The position numbers were made by a program, and so were the translations under genes. A stretch of DNA of 64,000 nt from Chitinophaga polysaccharea (lineage in GTDB: Bacteria; Bacteroidota; Bacteroidia; Chitinophagales; Chitinophagaceae), in the NCBI RefSeq assembly GCF_007829335.1, contig NZ_VIWO01000001.1, positions 124,001-188,000 on the forward strand. The letters run 5' to 3'. Below, piece by piece: positions 37,301 to 46,817 of the stretch (its first letter is position 1; each line of letters begins with the position of its first letter). The notes under the pieces are model-generated. The model was not told the DNA's origin. It ran no database searches and saw nothing but the letters and a program-made list of their open reading frames with translations.

Positions 37301-40300
37301 TTTCCTTTTCTGTGATAGGATACTCTAGTTTTTTTACCCCTGCAAGATCCAGGTTAGTATGCACATCGCCATCCTCCACGGTTTGAGTGGATTGTAATAT
37401 ATTCAGCGGGCCTGCGCTGGTACCGAATAGGATACTGGCGGTATTGCCCGGTTCTACAGTGGTTTCAGGCTGATAAGTCCAGAGATAGGCAGGCGCCGGC
37501 AGTGCTTTGGTATTTGGGTCTACCAACTCAAAGGTGGTTTTCTGCATTACCGTGTCATTGTTTTTATCTATAGTGCTTACTTCCAGCTCGTAGAAACCAG
37601 GTTTCAACTTTTGGGTGTTGAGTGCTAGATGACCGTCTGGGTTGCTTTTCATGGTTTCCTGTATAACAGGCGACAAACGGGGCCACGCCGCGGTTTCATC
37701 TTCATTTTTATAAATATCTACCGGAAAAGCGTTGATATAGGCCGCTTCGTCCATTACAAACTGGTCTGGTTTTTCCCAATAGCGGCGGCGTATCAGGCGC
37801 TTGTTGGGCGTAAGTGGTTTCAATTGTACCTGGAGTGTAGCCGGTTCAAAGCCACCATTCAGGTTTTTTGAAATAATCCTGATATCGGCCAATTCTTTTT
37901 GCTGCATGCGCTCTGCGGCACGCAACTCTATTTCCATGGATTGGTAACCCACACTTACAGATTGTCCGGCACTACGGGTTTCACCATTCAGATCCGTTAC
38001 ATCCGCATATACGTAGTAGCTAAAAATAGGCTTGTTGGCCGGATCTACTGTTTTATCACTCAGCGCCGGGAATTTTACGGTAAATGCGCCATTGGCATCC
38101 GTAGTGGTTTCGCCGTGTGCAATTTCACGGGAAGCATAATAAGGAATAGGTTTCCAGTAAAACATCCATAGGTAGGGATAACGCACCTGGCGTTCTACAC
38201 GGTATTTTACTTTTGCCCCGTCGATGTTGTTCCCTGCATACGCCAGCGCTTTGGCGGTGGCGGTAACGGTATCGCCTAAACGATAGCTTTCTTTCACGGA
38301 ATCAAATGCTACATAAAACTTAGGTCGTTTGTATTCTTCCACCCGGATAGCCAGGTTTCCTTTACCCTTGGCCTCTTTCAGGGAGAAAATACCATTCATG
38401 CGGCCTTCGGGTAAAACAAACTTCCCGGAGTAAGTACCATATTCGTTGGTGGTCAATTTCAGGGAGTCTACTTTGGTACCGTTGGCATCATATAAATAGA
38501 TTGTAGACTGGTAGCCTGTTTGAAGCTGGCTTTGCACCTCTTTTGCATGTTGCTTTATAACAATCCCTTTAAAATAAACAGTTTGACCCGGGCGGTAAAT
38601 CCCCCGGTCGGCAAAGAGATAGTGATAAACGCCTTCATTATTACTGTTGTAAGTGTTATTATAGAAATACTTGTACTCATCTATATACAGTTCATCTGCA
38701 CCGTTTTTCCAGTGGGTACGGATCTGTTGGCCGTTATTAGCATATTTAATTTTTACATTCCCATTTTTGTCGGTCACCAGGCTTTGCAATAATGTCCAGT
38801 TGTCCTGGTCATCGCGGTAGTTGCCTTTGTATATATCTACCGTTACTCCTGGTAAAGCCTTACCGCTAGTACGGTCCAGCGCATAGTATTCGCTGTTGCC
38901 GCTGATATAGCTAATGTTCGACACCCAGGTCAGCTGCATGGCCATGGGGTTATTGTTCAGCGCAAATGCAGGATCTACGCTAGACAGCAGCATATAATGT
39001 CCTGCTGGTAATGCATCAATTTTAATCTCCGCCTTATGTAAGAGGTAGTCGTTGGGATTGGGCAGGGCTTGTTCCCATGACTTCAGGGCCGGCCGGGCCA
39101 GCGCCAGTTTCCAGTAAGCATTTTCATCGTTCCGGTAATTCTGCTGTGCTTTACGTAGCTGTTTAAGGAATGCTTCATCCACCTTCACCATGCGGAGGTA
39201 GATCTTATCGATGTTCTTGTATTTAACCAAGGTTCTAAAAGGCAATGCTGGCACATTCACTGCTTCCGTGGTTAGTTCGAGCGATTTTTCGTTCACCTGG
39301 TCCAGCATCTGGGCACAGGCTACGCCACCGGCCGATTGAGGCGCCAGTTGTACGGCTTTCTCACAAATTTCTTTCGCTTTTTTGATGGCAGTTGCCTTGG
39401 GCGCTTCTTCCTGTAGGCCTTCCTGCAGGTAATGAGCGGCCTGTAGTTGCAGGACGGCTGTTACTTCCGGCTGGCCGGTATACGCCTGGGCCATCTGGTC
39501 CAGGGCCTGCAGGTAAAGACCGTCCTTGTTATCTATCACGGCTACCTGGTTCATATAGGTAATTCTCTCCACGTCAATATCCAGCAGAGCAGCTTTATCT
39601 CCGGCATGCAGGCGAATGAGCTCTTGCAGGATCAACAGGGCATGATATTGCAAAGAGGCGGTATCCGTAGTAGTAAAGCGATGGGTGGCAAAGATGGCTG
39701 CCGGGGCAAAAGCTGCGGCGTCCGTTAGCTCAAACTGGTTAACCGGATTGGTGATAGTTGACTCGCCGGATTTAAAATACTCCAGGGCGCGATGAGCCAG
39801 CAAATCGTATAGCGCAGGTCGTAATGCACGGGTGTTGCCTGGTATGATAATAGGATCAAACTCACGGAGCGCAGTCTTTTCTAATAACGATTTATCAGAC
39901 AAAGAAGCCTCGTAAGCGGCGGTAATTTCCCGATGCAGTTTTTCCATGCCCCAGGTGGTGATATCGGCGCCTTCATCACCGGCGATAGCGGTGCGATTAT
40001 ACAACTGGTAGCGGTGATACTGAAAATACCGGAGCAGCATTTCTGCCTTGATGCTTTGCAGGATCGCTTTTTGAGCGCCGGAGGCAGTAGCTATCCGGTT
40101 ATTGATGCGCTGCATGTTTTCCAGGGTGCTGCTGTCTTTGATCTGGGTATTGTATTTCATTTGGTAGATCAATGCCTTGATCTCCTGTACCGTTGCCTTG
40201 TCTTTTACAGCATGGGCATAAATATCGTTTGCCACTTCCAGTGCCGATTTCGGTAATCCCTTTTCCTCGAGGGTGACTATTTTTTTCCAGGAGTTATCAT

Positions 40301-40370
40301 AATTAAACTGGGCCATTATCTGAATGCTGCTAAAGATTAAAACAATGAATATTCCGATGAATAAACGCAT
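34317..40370 (-). CDS. Alpha-2-macroglobulin family protein with SusC-like linker patch
   Basis: Exported protein of 2017 residues from the ATG at 40370 (signal peptide ending SIQIMAQ). A start at 40490 would overlap the sucD terminator and is rejected. The N-terminal 350 residues are helical; MG1/MG2 follow with FADRGIYRPGQTVYFKG. The region before NFQETAFFFPDL corresponds to the bait/linker region. The thioester CAEQ is intact (C1478 in PYECAEQVF), so covalent trapping of targets is possible, as in bacterial periplasmic macroglobulins. Unusually, the linker at about 1170-1235 carries AMAGRVPGIVLAEDA and LNEVVEVGYGTKKKQD, which look like SusC plug and TonB-box phrases. No penicillin-binding protein 1C gene is adjacent. 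Confidence 0.92.
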   Translation of the reverse strand: MRLFIGIFIVLIFSSIQIMAQFNYDNSWKKIVTLEEKGLPKSALEVANDIYAHAVKDKATVQEIKALIYQMKYNTQIKDSSTLENMQRINNRIATASGAQKAILQSIKAEMLLRYFQYHRYQLYNRTAIAGDEGADITTWGMEKLHREITAAYEASLSDKSLLEKTALREFDPIIIPGNTRALRPALYDLLAHRALEYFKSGESTITNPVNQFELTDAAAFAPAAIFATHRFTTTDTASLQYHALLILQELIRLHAGDKAALLDIDVERITYMNQVAVIDNKDGLYLQALDQMAQAYTGQPEVTAVLQLQAAHYLQEGLQEEAPKATAIKKAKEICEKAVQLAPQSAGGVACAQMLDQVNEKSLELTTEAVNVPALPFRTLVKYKNIDKIYLRMVKVDEAFLKQLRKAQQNYRNDENAYWKLALARPALKSWEQALPNPNDYLLHKAEIKIDALPAGHYMLLSSVDPAFALNNNPMAMQLTWVSNISYISGNSEYYALDRTSGKALPGVTVDIYKGNYRDDQDNWTLLQSLVTDKNGNVKIKYANNGQQIRTHWKNGADELYIDEYKYFYNNTYNSNNEGVYHYLFADRGIYRPGQTVYFKGIVIKQHAKEVQSQLQTGYQSTIYLYDANGTKVDSLKLTTNEYGTYSGKFVLPEGRMNGIFSLKEAKGKGNLAIRVEEYKRPKFYVAFDSVKESYRLGDTVTATAKALAYAGNNIDGAKVKYRVERQVRYPYLWMFYWKPIPYYASREIAHGETTTDANGAFTVKFPALSDKTVDPANKPIFSYYVYADVTDLNGETRSAGQSVSVGYQSMEIELRAAERMQQKELADIRIISKNLNGGFEPATLQVQLKPLTPNKRLIRRRYWEKPDQFVMDEAAYINAFPVDIYKNEDETAAWPRLSPVIQETMKSNPDGHLALNTQKLKPGFYELEVSTIDKNNDTVMQKTTFELVDPNTKALPAPAYLWTYQPETTVEPGNTASILFGTSAGPLNILQSTQTVEDGDVHTNLDLAGVKKLEYPITEKERGGKQINYIFVKDNRIFATEAGIAVPWSNKDLQVKLGTHRDKLLPGEKEKWTAQISGNKGEKVAAEMLAAMYDASLDAFAHSAWSIPGIYPYASRPSAFNGSENFKMEVSTGLYIRPDKSYPSESKEYDELNLFDWSMTDGGGWMGAGPGGSIRRKAMAGRVPGIVLAEDAKMMAPAPASAPAIGLAKNAQLNEVVEVGYGTKKKQDTAEAPAGEAPVASIRKNFQETAFFFPDLHTDKDGNISFEFTVPEALTKWNFQALAHTKELAFGMTSASIVTQKILMVQPNAPRFVREGDKITFTAKVSNLSDTLQIGQAHLELLDAGTMQPVDGWFQNIFPMQHFTAKPGQSTVVSFPLQIPHGFQSALVYRVTAQAGNFSDGEENALPVLTNRMLVTEAMPLPVRGDGKHDFTFEKLLHSDASQTLVQHGVTVEYTSNPAWYAVQALPYLMEFPYECAEQVFNRYYANALATYITGATPGLKTVFEKWKTTDTAALQSNLQKNEELKAVLLQQTPWVLEAKNEAQQKKNIALLFDLQRMKQESRSSLDKLAAKQLPSGAFPWFTGMWEDRFITQYIVAGIGHLQQLAAVKDPITADMANKAIDYLDKLLDKDYYELIKRKADLKTPQINYLQIHYLYARSFFDKPVPAAMKKSFDFFYAQEKMVWTKQERYAQGMIALTQFRKGDKVTPAAILKSLKENAITSPEMGMYWKDVVAGYGWQQAPIETQALLIEAFQLIGKDEKAVADMKTWLLKNKQTNNWSTTKATADACYAMLLQGSNWLAANPQVTLQLGKQTIQPAATEAGTGYFKEKIDGKEVKPDMGHISVTVQDSKGQPSWGAVYWQYFEELDKITTAKTPLVLEKELYKEVNSDKGPVLTGIADGNELKVGDKVKVRIVLRADRTMEYIHLKDMRAACFEPTNVISTSKWQNGMSYYESTKDASTDFFFSYLPKGTYVFEYALFVTHEGRYSNGISEAQCMYAPEFTAHSEGLNVKVTE

Positions 40371-40449
40371 AAAACCGTTATTTACATGAAGTAAGATACT
40401 TTTTAAAGAGATGCGGGTTTCAGTAAGGTTTCCATAAATGGGGATAAAA

Positions 40450-40494
40450 AAAGGTGAAAAGTGATGGGATGATACCGCCTCACTTTTCACCTTT
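40450..40494 (-). terminator. Terminator of sucD
   Basis: Perfect 15-base arms (40450-40464 with 40480-40494; AAAGGTGAAAAGTGA) followed on the minus strand by TTTTTATCCC. It lies 22 bases after the sucD stop. Confidence 0.78.
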
Positions 40495-40515
40495 ATATAT
40501 TTTACCGGCAGATAG

Positions 40516-41403
40516 TTATGCCAGGGCTGCTTTCTTGCTCAGTACTTCTGCCATGGTTTTACCGATGTTGGCAGGGCTTTCCACTACGTGTACGCCGCAT
40601 TCCGCCATAATTTTCATTTTAGCGGCAGCGGTATCGTCTGCACCACCAATGATAGCACCGGCGTGGCCCATACGGCGTCCCGGAGGCGCGGTTTGACCAG
40701 CGATGAAACCTACAACCGGCTTAGTACCAAATTCTTTGATCCACTTAGCGGCATCCGCTTCCATGCTACCACCAATTTCACCGATCATGATGATACCTTC
40801 TGTTTCAGGATCATTCATCAGCAATTCTACGGCATCTTTGGTAGGTGTACCGATGATAGGATCGCCTCCAATACCGATAGCGGTAGAAACGCCTAAACCA
40901 GCTTTTACTACCTGGTCAGCAGCTTCGTAAGTGAGGGTACCGGATTTGGAAACAATACCGATGTTACCTTTTTTGAAGATAAAGCCAGGCATGATACCTA
41001 CTTTAGCTTCTTCTGCGGTGATAACACCAGGGCAGTTAGGCCCGATGAGGCGGGTAGTGGTACCCTGCAGGAAATTCTTCGCTTTGATCATATCCTGAAC
41101 AGGAATACCTTCGGTGATACATACCACCAGGGCAATACCAGCTTCGGTAGCTTCCATGATTGCATCTGCTGCGAAAGCTGGCGGTACAAAAATGATGGAA
41201 ACATCTGCACCTGTTGCTTTTACTGCATCCGCTACTGTGTTGAATACCGGGCGCTCCAGGTGTGTAGTACCACCTTTACCAGGGGTAACACCCCCCACTA
41301 CCTGGGTACCATATTCAATCATCTGTGTAGCATGGAATGTACCTTCAGTACCGGTAAATCCCTGAACAATCACTTTACTATCCTTATTAACTAAAACACT
41401 CAT
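40516..41403 (-). CDS. sucD: Succinate-CoA ligase subunit alpha
   Basis: Citric-acid-cycle enzyme subunit of 295 residues. The N-terminal CoA-binding Rossmann domain has [21 protein letters not shown], and the phosphorylated active-site histidine is H247 in [20 protein letters not shown] and the SKSGTLTYE loop are also typical. The beta subunit gene sucC is not adjacent, which is common in Bacteroidota. It has its own promoter and terminator. Confidence 0.97.
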   Translation of the reverse strand: MSVLVNKDSKVIVQGFTGTEGTFHATQMIEYGTQVVGGVTPGKGGTTHLERPVFNTVADAVKATGADVSIIFVPPAFAADAIMEATEAGIALVVCITEGIPVQDMIKAKNFLQGTTTRLIGPNCPGVITAEEAKVGIMPGFIFKKGNIGIVSKSGTLTYEAADQVVKAGLGVSTAIGIGGDPIIGTPTKDAVELLMNDPETEGIIMIGEIGGSMEADAAKWIKEFGTKPVVGFIAGQTAPPGRRMGHAGAIIGGADDTAAAKMKIMAECGVHVVESPANIGKTMAEVLSKKAALA

Positions 41404-41452
41404 CGCGCTTGTTTTATTGGTTTAATATTATATATCTGATTCTTCTGGACGG

Positions 41453-41483
41453 CAAAAATAAGCCGATTTCCATAATTCTGCAA
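41453..41483 (-). promoter_or_regulatory. Promoter of sucD
   Basis: Minus strand: TTG (41483-41481), 20 bases, then TATTTTTG (41460-41453), a TAnnTTTG match about 50 bases before the sucD ATG. Confidence 0.45.
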
Positions 41484-41582
41484 TTTATCGCCTTTAAGAT
41501 AAAGCTACCAATCGCCCGGGGAAATAATTTGACGGTTATTTATCCGTATATACATTTATATTAATGTATAATATGCTGTTTT

Positions 41583-42398
41583 TTATTTCCCGTCCTGTTC
41601 CTTTTTCAGCTGATCCCGCCACTTTCCATCCTTGAACATTTCCAGCTGCCGCATTTCTTTGGCCTCCCGGAGGAACTCAGACGCGAAAATAAAGTCGTTT
41701 AATTTCTGATCCTTGCTGAATACGATGTCTTTGTTACTACCCTCCCATTGCTTCTGTCCCTGGTACATATATACAATGTGGTCACCACTTTCCATCACCG
41801 TATTCATATCATGGGTATTGATCACCGTAGTGATATTATATTCTTTAGTAAGCTCGGTAATCAGTTTATCGATGAGCAGGGAGGTTTGCGGATCCAGACC
41901 GGAGTTAGGCTCATCGCAGAAAAGATACTTTGGATTCAGCACAATGGCGCGGGCAATACCTACCCTTTTCTTCATACCACCGCTAATTTCAGCGGGATAT
42001 TTTTTTGCAGCTTCTTTAAGCTGTACCCTTTCCAGGCATTCGTCTACACGGGCTTTCTTTTCTTTGTGGGTACCGGTACCAAACATTTCCAGGGGAAACA
42101 TTACATTTTGCTCCACCGTCATACTGTCAAATAAGGCAGATCCCTGGAACAACATGCCTATTTCCTGACGGATGCCTTTTTTCTCTTTATCGTCCATACT
42201 GGTAAAGTCCTGGTTATCATACAGTACCTTCCCCCCGTCTACGCCCATCAGTCCTACAATGCATTTCATCAGTACAGTTTTGCCACTACCACTGGCGCCA
42301 ATGATCAGGTTTACCTTACCGGGCTCCATTGTTGTAGACACACCTTTCAATATTTCCTTATCCCCAAAGCTCTTTCTTATGTCTTTCAGTTCAATCAT
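41583..42398 (-). CDS. ABC transporter ATPase, MlaF type
   Basis: From the ATG at 42398 the protein is 271 residues and starts MIELKDIRKSFGDKEIL; a longer frame to 42452 overlaps the permease gene. Motifs are Walker A GASGSGKT, signature SGGMKKRVGIARAI and Walker B YLFCDEPNSGLDP, the last two with the wording of MlaF/Ttg2A. The start is 2 bases after the stop of the permease gene. In the Mla system it powers lipid transport between the membranes. No MCE-domain (MlaD) gene follows; sucD is next. Confidence 0.9.
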   Translation of the reverse strand: MIELKDIRKSFGDKEILKGVSTTMEPGKVNLIIGASGSGKTVLMKCIVGLMGVDGGKVLYDNQDFTSMDDKEKKGIRQEIGMLFQGSALFDSMTVEQNVMFPLEMFGTGTHKEKKARVDECLERVQLKEAAKKYPAEISGGMKKRVGIARAIVLNPKYLFCDEPNSGLDPQTSLLIDKLITELTKEYNITTVINTHDMNTVMESGDHIVYMYQGQKQWEGSNKDIVFSKDQKLNDFIFASEFLREAKEMRQLEMFKDGKWRDQLKKEQDGK

Positions 42399-42400
42399 GA

Positions 42401-43144
42401 TTACAGTAATATAGCCGTTAATGCGTAGTCCATGAATAATACCAACACACAACTTACCACTACGGCCGTGGTGCTGGCTTTACCGATTTCCAATGCGCCA
42501 CCGGTAACATTATAGCCATAGTAGGCAGATACGCTGGCAATAATAAATCCGAAAGTGTAGGATTTAGCCATCGCAAAAAAAACGTTATATGCTTTAAATT
42601 CCTGTCGTAATCCCTGCATAAATTCTTCGCCGGACAGCACTCCAGACAGTTCCCCGGCTTCCTTACCACCCCAGATACCCAGGAAACCCGCAATGGCTAC
42701 GAGGACCGGTATCATAAGTACAGCGGCCAGGATTTTAGGGGCAATCAGGTATCCTTTGGTATTGATACCCATAATTTCCAGGGCGTCAATTTGCTCGGAT
42801 ATCCGCATATTACCCAGTTCTGATGCTATTTTAGAACCTACCACACCGGCCAGTACAATACTGGTCAAGGTAGGAGCAAACTCCAGGATAATGGTATCAC
42901 GCACCACCTGTGCTATGGTACTCTTGGGTATGATAGGGCTTACAAGCTGATAGGCTGTTTGCAGCGTCGTTACGCCACCCATGAACAGGGAGATAATAAA
43001 GACTATCCCAAACGACCCTACGCCGATATCCACGCATTGCTGCATAAATTGTTTCCAGTACATCTTCATGTTTTCCGGGCGGGAAAACATGCCCTTTAAC
43101 ATTAGCAGGAAATTTCCGAAATGATAGAAGAATTTGAACTCCAT
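42401..43144 (-). CDS. ABC transporter permease, MlaE type
   Basis: Membrane permease of 247 residues with about five or six helices. The MlaE family core is visible in VVRDTIILEFAPTLTSIVLAGVVGSKIASELGNMRISEQIDALEIMG, here split by my reading into the APTLTSIVLAG helix and the EQIDALEIMG coupling segment. It pairs with the MlaF-like ATPase directly downstream. Its -7 element lies within 15 bases of the ATG. Confidence 0.9.
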   Translation of the reverse strand: MEFKFFYHFGNFLLMLKGMFSRPENMKMYWKQFMQQCVDIGVGSFGIVFIISLFMGGVTTLQTAYQLVSPIIPKSTIAQVVRDTIILEFAPTLTSIVLAGVVGSKIASELGNMRISEQIDALEIMGINTKGYLIAPKILAAVLMIPVLVAIAGFLGIWGGKEAGELSGVLSGEEFMQGLRQEFKAYNVFFAMAKSYTFGFIIASVSAYYGYNVTGGALEIGKASTTAVVVSCVLVLFMDYALTAILL

Positions 43145-43151
43145 AACTGAT

Positions 43152-43159
43152 CAAAGATA
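43152..43159 (-). promoter_or_regulatory. Possible -7 element of the MlaE/MlaF operon
   Basis: TATCTTTG on the minus strand, 8-15 bases before the permease ATG; an upstream TTTG is only 13 bases away. If used, the leader is nearly absent. Confidence 0.35.
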
Positions 43160-43206
43160 GGAAGGATTTTTTCAAACATGTCTTAATTTAAGATTTAATA
43201 CCGGGC

Positions 43207-44238
43207 TTACCGTAAGCTGCTTACCAGCAAACGCTTTAAACTGCGTTCTATTATTTCGCCCATGGTTTTGCAACGCGAGAAAACGGCATCATGATAATAT
43301 TCGGCTAACTCATTCCCCAACTGCTGTATTTTTTCCGGGAAAGATACCCGGTCGGTCATGATCACATCGCGCAGGTCTTTGATCCGGTGACGATGAGCTT
43401 TGATACGGCGGGCAATTACGGCGCGCTCCTCCTGTTGATACTGCTTTACCACTTCCGCATTCAGGTGCTTAATCGCCAGATCTACAAATACCCTGTTTTC
43501 TTTAAAATACTGTGGCATGTAGAGCGTACGCCGGCCTTCGTAAAACTGCTGGTCAAAGTCGATAGCCCGTATCCTGAACTGCACATCATCAAAATCAGGC
43601 GTGATATCGAACACGAAGTTATAGGAGCGCATATCTCCCAATAATCGTACAAAGCAGCGTTCATTGAATTTCACAAACTCTTTGGCTATACGTTTCGGGT
43701 TAAACTCAGGTCTGTTCAGGTAATGTAAAATAAACTGATCACCCGGCACCCCCGCAATATGTTCTTCCACCAGGGTATTACCATCTATCAGGAAATTCAT
43801 CCAGTAGGGAGATAGGATATGCTCCAGTTCCAGGCCATAAATACGGGAAGCATCGGCTATCTTAATATAAAAATAGTCGTATACTTCATTGTAGTTATTG
43901 ACGATTTTAATGCGGAAAGGATGAGAATTTCCGAAAGTACAGTAATCGATCCGCTCTATATGCAGGTGTTCCTCTGCGGTTTGATCCCCACCTGCCTTCA
44001 AAATGGAATATATCCGCTTTAACCCTGCATGAATGGATCCAACCATACTCTGGGGATAGAAAACGGTTTCCCAAAGCGTGTCTTTTCCTTCCTTATCATA
44101 CACGGAAATAGACTGATCATAATACCGTAGTTCCTCGTAGGATATAGGCAATTTCAACTCCCGCTCATACAATTTGAGGTAATTGCGAAAGGCCGAGTTA
44201 ATTGGGAAAAATATTTTCTTACGGGAAATAGTTTGCAT
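43207..44238 (-). CDS. Uncharacterised protein with kinase-fold signatures
   Basis: Cytosolic protein of 343 residues that I do not recognise by name. Its middle third has the ordered marks of a protein-kinase-like or aminoglycoside-phosphotransferase-like fold: K126 in YFYIKIADA, acidic helix GLELEH (E138-E140), hinge-like VEEHIAGVPGDQF (157-169), catalytic-loop-like LLGDMRSYNF with D202 and N207, and DFG-like RAIDFDQQF with D227/D229. The C-terminal 90 residues are helical and basic. It lies upstream of the MlaE/MlaF unit, on the same strand with a 62-base gap, and is followed upstream by palindrome copy 3. Function and substrate are unknown. Confidence 0.75.
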   Translation of the reverse strand: MQTISRKKIFFPINSAFRNYLKLYERELKLPISYEELRYYDQSISVYDKEGKDTLWETVFYPQSMVGSIHAGLKRIYSILKAGGDQTAEEHLHIERIDYCTFGNSHPFRIKIVNNYNEVYDYFYIKIADASRIYGLELEHILSPYWMNFLIDGNTLVEEHIAGVPGDQFILHYLNRPEFNPKRIAKEFVKFNERCFVRLLGDMRSYNFVFDITPDFDDVQFRIRAIDFDQQFYEGRRTLYMPQYFKENRVFVDLAIKHLNAEVVKQYQQEERAVIARRIKAHRHRIKDLRDVIMTDRVSFPEKIQQLGNELAEYYHDAVFSRCKTMGEIIERSLKRLLVSSLR

Positions 44239-44251
44239 GGTTAAATATAGG

Positions 44252-44352
44252 AAAAAGCGGAAAGCAAAAAGCTATTGCAGAGAATGAGGATAGCGAATAT
44301 TAAAAATCGCTTCGGTCATCTCCACAATAGCTTTTTACTATGTTTTATCGCT
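44252..44352. repeat. Dispersed palindromic element, copy 3 (also a likely terminator)
   Basis: Left arm AAAAAGCTATTGCAGAGAATGA pairs, with two small irregularities, with a right arm ending AATAGCTTTTT (44317-44337); here only parts are quoted. An inner AGCGA/TCGCT stem matches that of copy 1, and outer AAAGCGG/ATCGCTT pieces continue the pattern. It sits directly after the malic-enzyme stop and before the kinase-like gene. Confidence 0.7.
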
Positions 44353-46673
44353 TACTTTTTCTTTTTCTCTTTCTTTCCTTTTCCCTCTTCCCTGGCCTGA
44401 CGGCAGCACTTCTCCTGTGCATCTACCACGGCGATGTTCACCATGTTTACGATCTGGCGCACGGTACTACCCAATTGCAGGATATGCACCGGCTTTTTCA
44501 TGCCCAGCAGGATGGGGCCAATGGCGTCAAACCCCGCTACTTCCTGTAAGAGGTTATATGCAATATTACCAGCTGCCAGGTTAGGGAAGATGAGGGTATT
44601 TACTTCTTCACCCAACAGTTCCGTAAATGGATAATTATCTTTCAGAATTTCCTTGTTAAAGGCCATTGCGGCCTGTATTTCACCATCTACAATGAGGGAC
44701 GGATCGCGTTGTTTTACGATTTCGCGCGCCTTGCTCATGGTTTGCGCCTCCGGTGTCTGGCTGCTGCCAAAATTGGAATAAGACAGCATCGCAATGCGGG
44801 GCGTGATATTGAAGTGTTTCACTTCCTTGGCCACCATCATGGTAATATCTGCCAGTTCTTCTGCAGTAGGATTGAAATTTACGGTAGTATCGGCCAGGAA
44901 CAATGGTCCACGTTTGGTTTGAATAATGTACATACCTGCTACGCGCTTGGCGCCATCTTCCATACCGATTACCTGCAGCGCAGGACGGATAGTATCCGGG
45001 TATTTGCGGGTAAGACCGGAAATCAGTGCATCTGCCTCGCCGGTTTCCACCATCATACAGCCGAAATAGTTACGCTCACGCATAATTTTACGGGCTTCGT
45101 ACTGGTTAAGTCCTTTGCGCTGGCGCTTCTTGAAGAAGAGGTCGCCGAAACGATGACGCATTTCCTTCATTTCTTCACTCTTCGGATCAATGATCACCAC
45201 ATTTTCAATGTCGATGGCATTTTCCAGCATCAGCTCACGGATACGGGTTTCATTACCCAGCAAAATTGGGTGGGCAATACCTTCATCGTTCACTACCTGG
45301 GCGGCTTTCAGCACCTTCAGGTTATCTGCTTCCGCAAATACCACCTTCCTTGGATCACGGCGCGCTTTAGTTCCAATTACGCGAAACAGTTGGTTATCCA
45401 GTCCCAGCCGATGGTTCAGCTCATTTTTGTAAGCTTCCCAGTCGGTGATAGGCCGGTGGGCCACACCACTTTCCATAGCGGCCTTAGCTACTGCAGGTGC
45501 TACGGTACTTAATAAACGTGGGTCCAGCGGTTTGGGAATAATGTATTTAGGTCCGAAGAAAATATTTCTTTCGTTATAGGCCAGGTTAACGATATCCGGC
45601 ACCGGCGATTTGGCCATTTCAGCCAAAGCCCGTACAGCTGCCAGTTTCATGGCTTCATTAATCTGGGTGGCTCTCACATCGAGGGCGCCACGGAAGATAT
45701 ATGGGAAGCCCAATACGTTGTTTACCTGGTTGGGATAATCAGAACGGCCGGTAGCCATAATGATGTCGGGGCGTGCTGCGATAGCGGTTTCGTAAGCTAT
45801 TTCCGGGTCAGGATTAGCCATGGCAAACACGATGGGGTTCTTAGCCATGCTCTTGATCATGTCGGTAGAAACTACATTGCCTACTGATAATCCCAGGAAC
45901 ACATCTGCTCCTTTCATGGCTTCTGCCAGCGTAGTTATTTTGGTGCTGGTAACAAATTGCTTATGCCTGTCGGATAAGTCCTGGCGGTCTTTGTTCAACA
46001 CACCGTCTTTATCAAACATGATGAAATTTTCCGGTTTGGCGCCCAGGGCTACATACAGTTTTACACAGGCCATGGCAGCGGCGCCGGCGCCGTTTACCAC
46101 GATTTTCACCTTCTCTATCTTCTTTTTAACCAGTTCCAGTGCATTCAGCAAGGCGGCGGAAGAAATGATGGCCGTACCGTGCTGATCATCGTGCATAATC
46201 GGAATTTTCAACTCTTTTCTCAGCCTGTCTTCAATTTCGAAACATTCCGGGCTTTTGATATCTTCCAGGTTAATACCGCCAAAGGTGGGCTCCAGGGCTT
46301 TTACAGCCGCTACGAAGGTATCGGGATCTTTAGCGTCCAGCTCTATATCAAATACATCTATATCGGCAAATATTTTAAATAATACGGCTTTCCCTTCCAT
46401 CACCGGTTTGCCAGCTTCAGGACCTATATCTCCTAATCCCAGTACAGCGGTACCATTGCTGATAACGCCCACCAGGTTTCCTTTCGCGGTATATTTATAA
46501 ACGTTTTCTACGTCGTTGTAAATTTCTTTACAGGGTTCTGCTACTCCGGGAGAGTATGCAAGCGACAGATCCCATTGTGATTTAGTGTCTTTTGTAGGTA
46601 TGACTTCAATTTTACCCGGCCTGCCCATTGCATGATAGTCTAACGCATCCTGCTTATTCAGTTTCTTTGCCAT
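44352..46673 (-). CDS. maeB: NADP-dependent malic enzyme fused to phosphotransacetylase-like domain
   Basis: Protein of 773 residues: malic enzyme domain (about 1-430), which oxidatively decarboxylates malate to pyruvate, and a C-terminal phosphotransacetylase-like domain (about 440-760). Marks are the [15 protein letters not shown] and [13 protein letters not shown] segments, the NADP motif [13 protein letters not shown], and in the tail [18 protein letters not shown]. The fusion is the MaeB form, in which the second domain is regulatory, sensing acetyl-CoA, rather than catalytic. The C-terminus is a lysine-rich run. Gene end is marked by palindrome copy 3. Confidence 0.95.
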   Translation of the reverse strand: MAKKLNKQDALDYHAMGRPGKIEVIPTKDTKSQWDLSLAYSPGVAEPCKEIYNDVENVYKYTAKGNLVGVISNGTAVLGLGDIGPEAGKPVMEGKAVLFKIFADIDVFDIELDAKDPDTFVAAVKALEPTFGGINLEDIKSPECFEIEDRLRKELKIPIMHDDQHGTAIISSAALLNALELVKKKIEKVKIVVNGAGAAAMACVKLYVALGAKPENFIMFDKDGVLNKDRQDLSDRHKQFVTSTKITTLAEAMKGADVFLGLSVGNVVSTDMIKSMAKNPIVFAMANPDPEIAYETAIAARPDIIMATGRSDYPNQVNNVLGFPYIFRGALDVRATQINEAMKLAAVRALAEMAKSPVPDIVNLAYNERNIFFGPKYIIPKPLDPRLLSTVAPAVAKAAMESGVAHRPITDWEAYKNELNHRLGLDNQLFRVIGTKARRDPRKVVFAEADNLKVLKAAQVVNDEGIAHPILLGNETRIRELMLENAIDIENVVIIDPKSEEMKEMRHRFGDLFFKKRQRKGLNQYEARKIMRERNYFGCMMVETGEADALISGLTRKYPDTIRPALQVIGMEDGAKRVAGMYIIQTKRGPLFLADTTVNFNPTAEELADITMMVAKEVKHFNITPRIAMLSYSNFGSSQTPEAQTMSKAREIVKQRDPSLIVDGEIQAAMAFNKEILKDNYPFTELLGEEVNTLIFPNLAAGNIAYNLLQEVAGFDAIGPILLGMKKPVHILQLGSTVRQIVNMVNIAVVDAQEKCCRQAREEGKGKKEKKKK

Positions 46674-46817
46674 ATAAATATAAGATTGTTATTGGGCGTG
46701 CAATATACGAAGTATTCAAATAGCGCATCCAACACAATAGTGGGATACCTGCCTATTATTAACGATACTAACCATTAAAATTACTTACTTTTACAGCGTT
46801 AAACATTCACAAATATC

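Noticed and set aside
40371..40490. Possible 40-residue upstream extension of the macroglobulin
   Set aside because: It would run through the sucD terminator and put extra residues before a good signal peptide.
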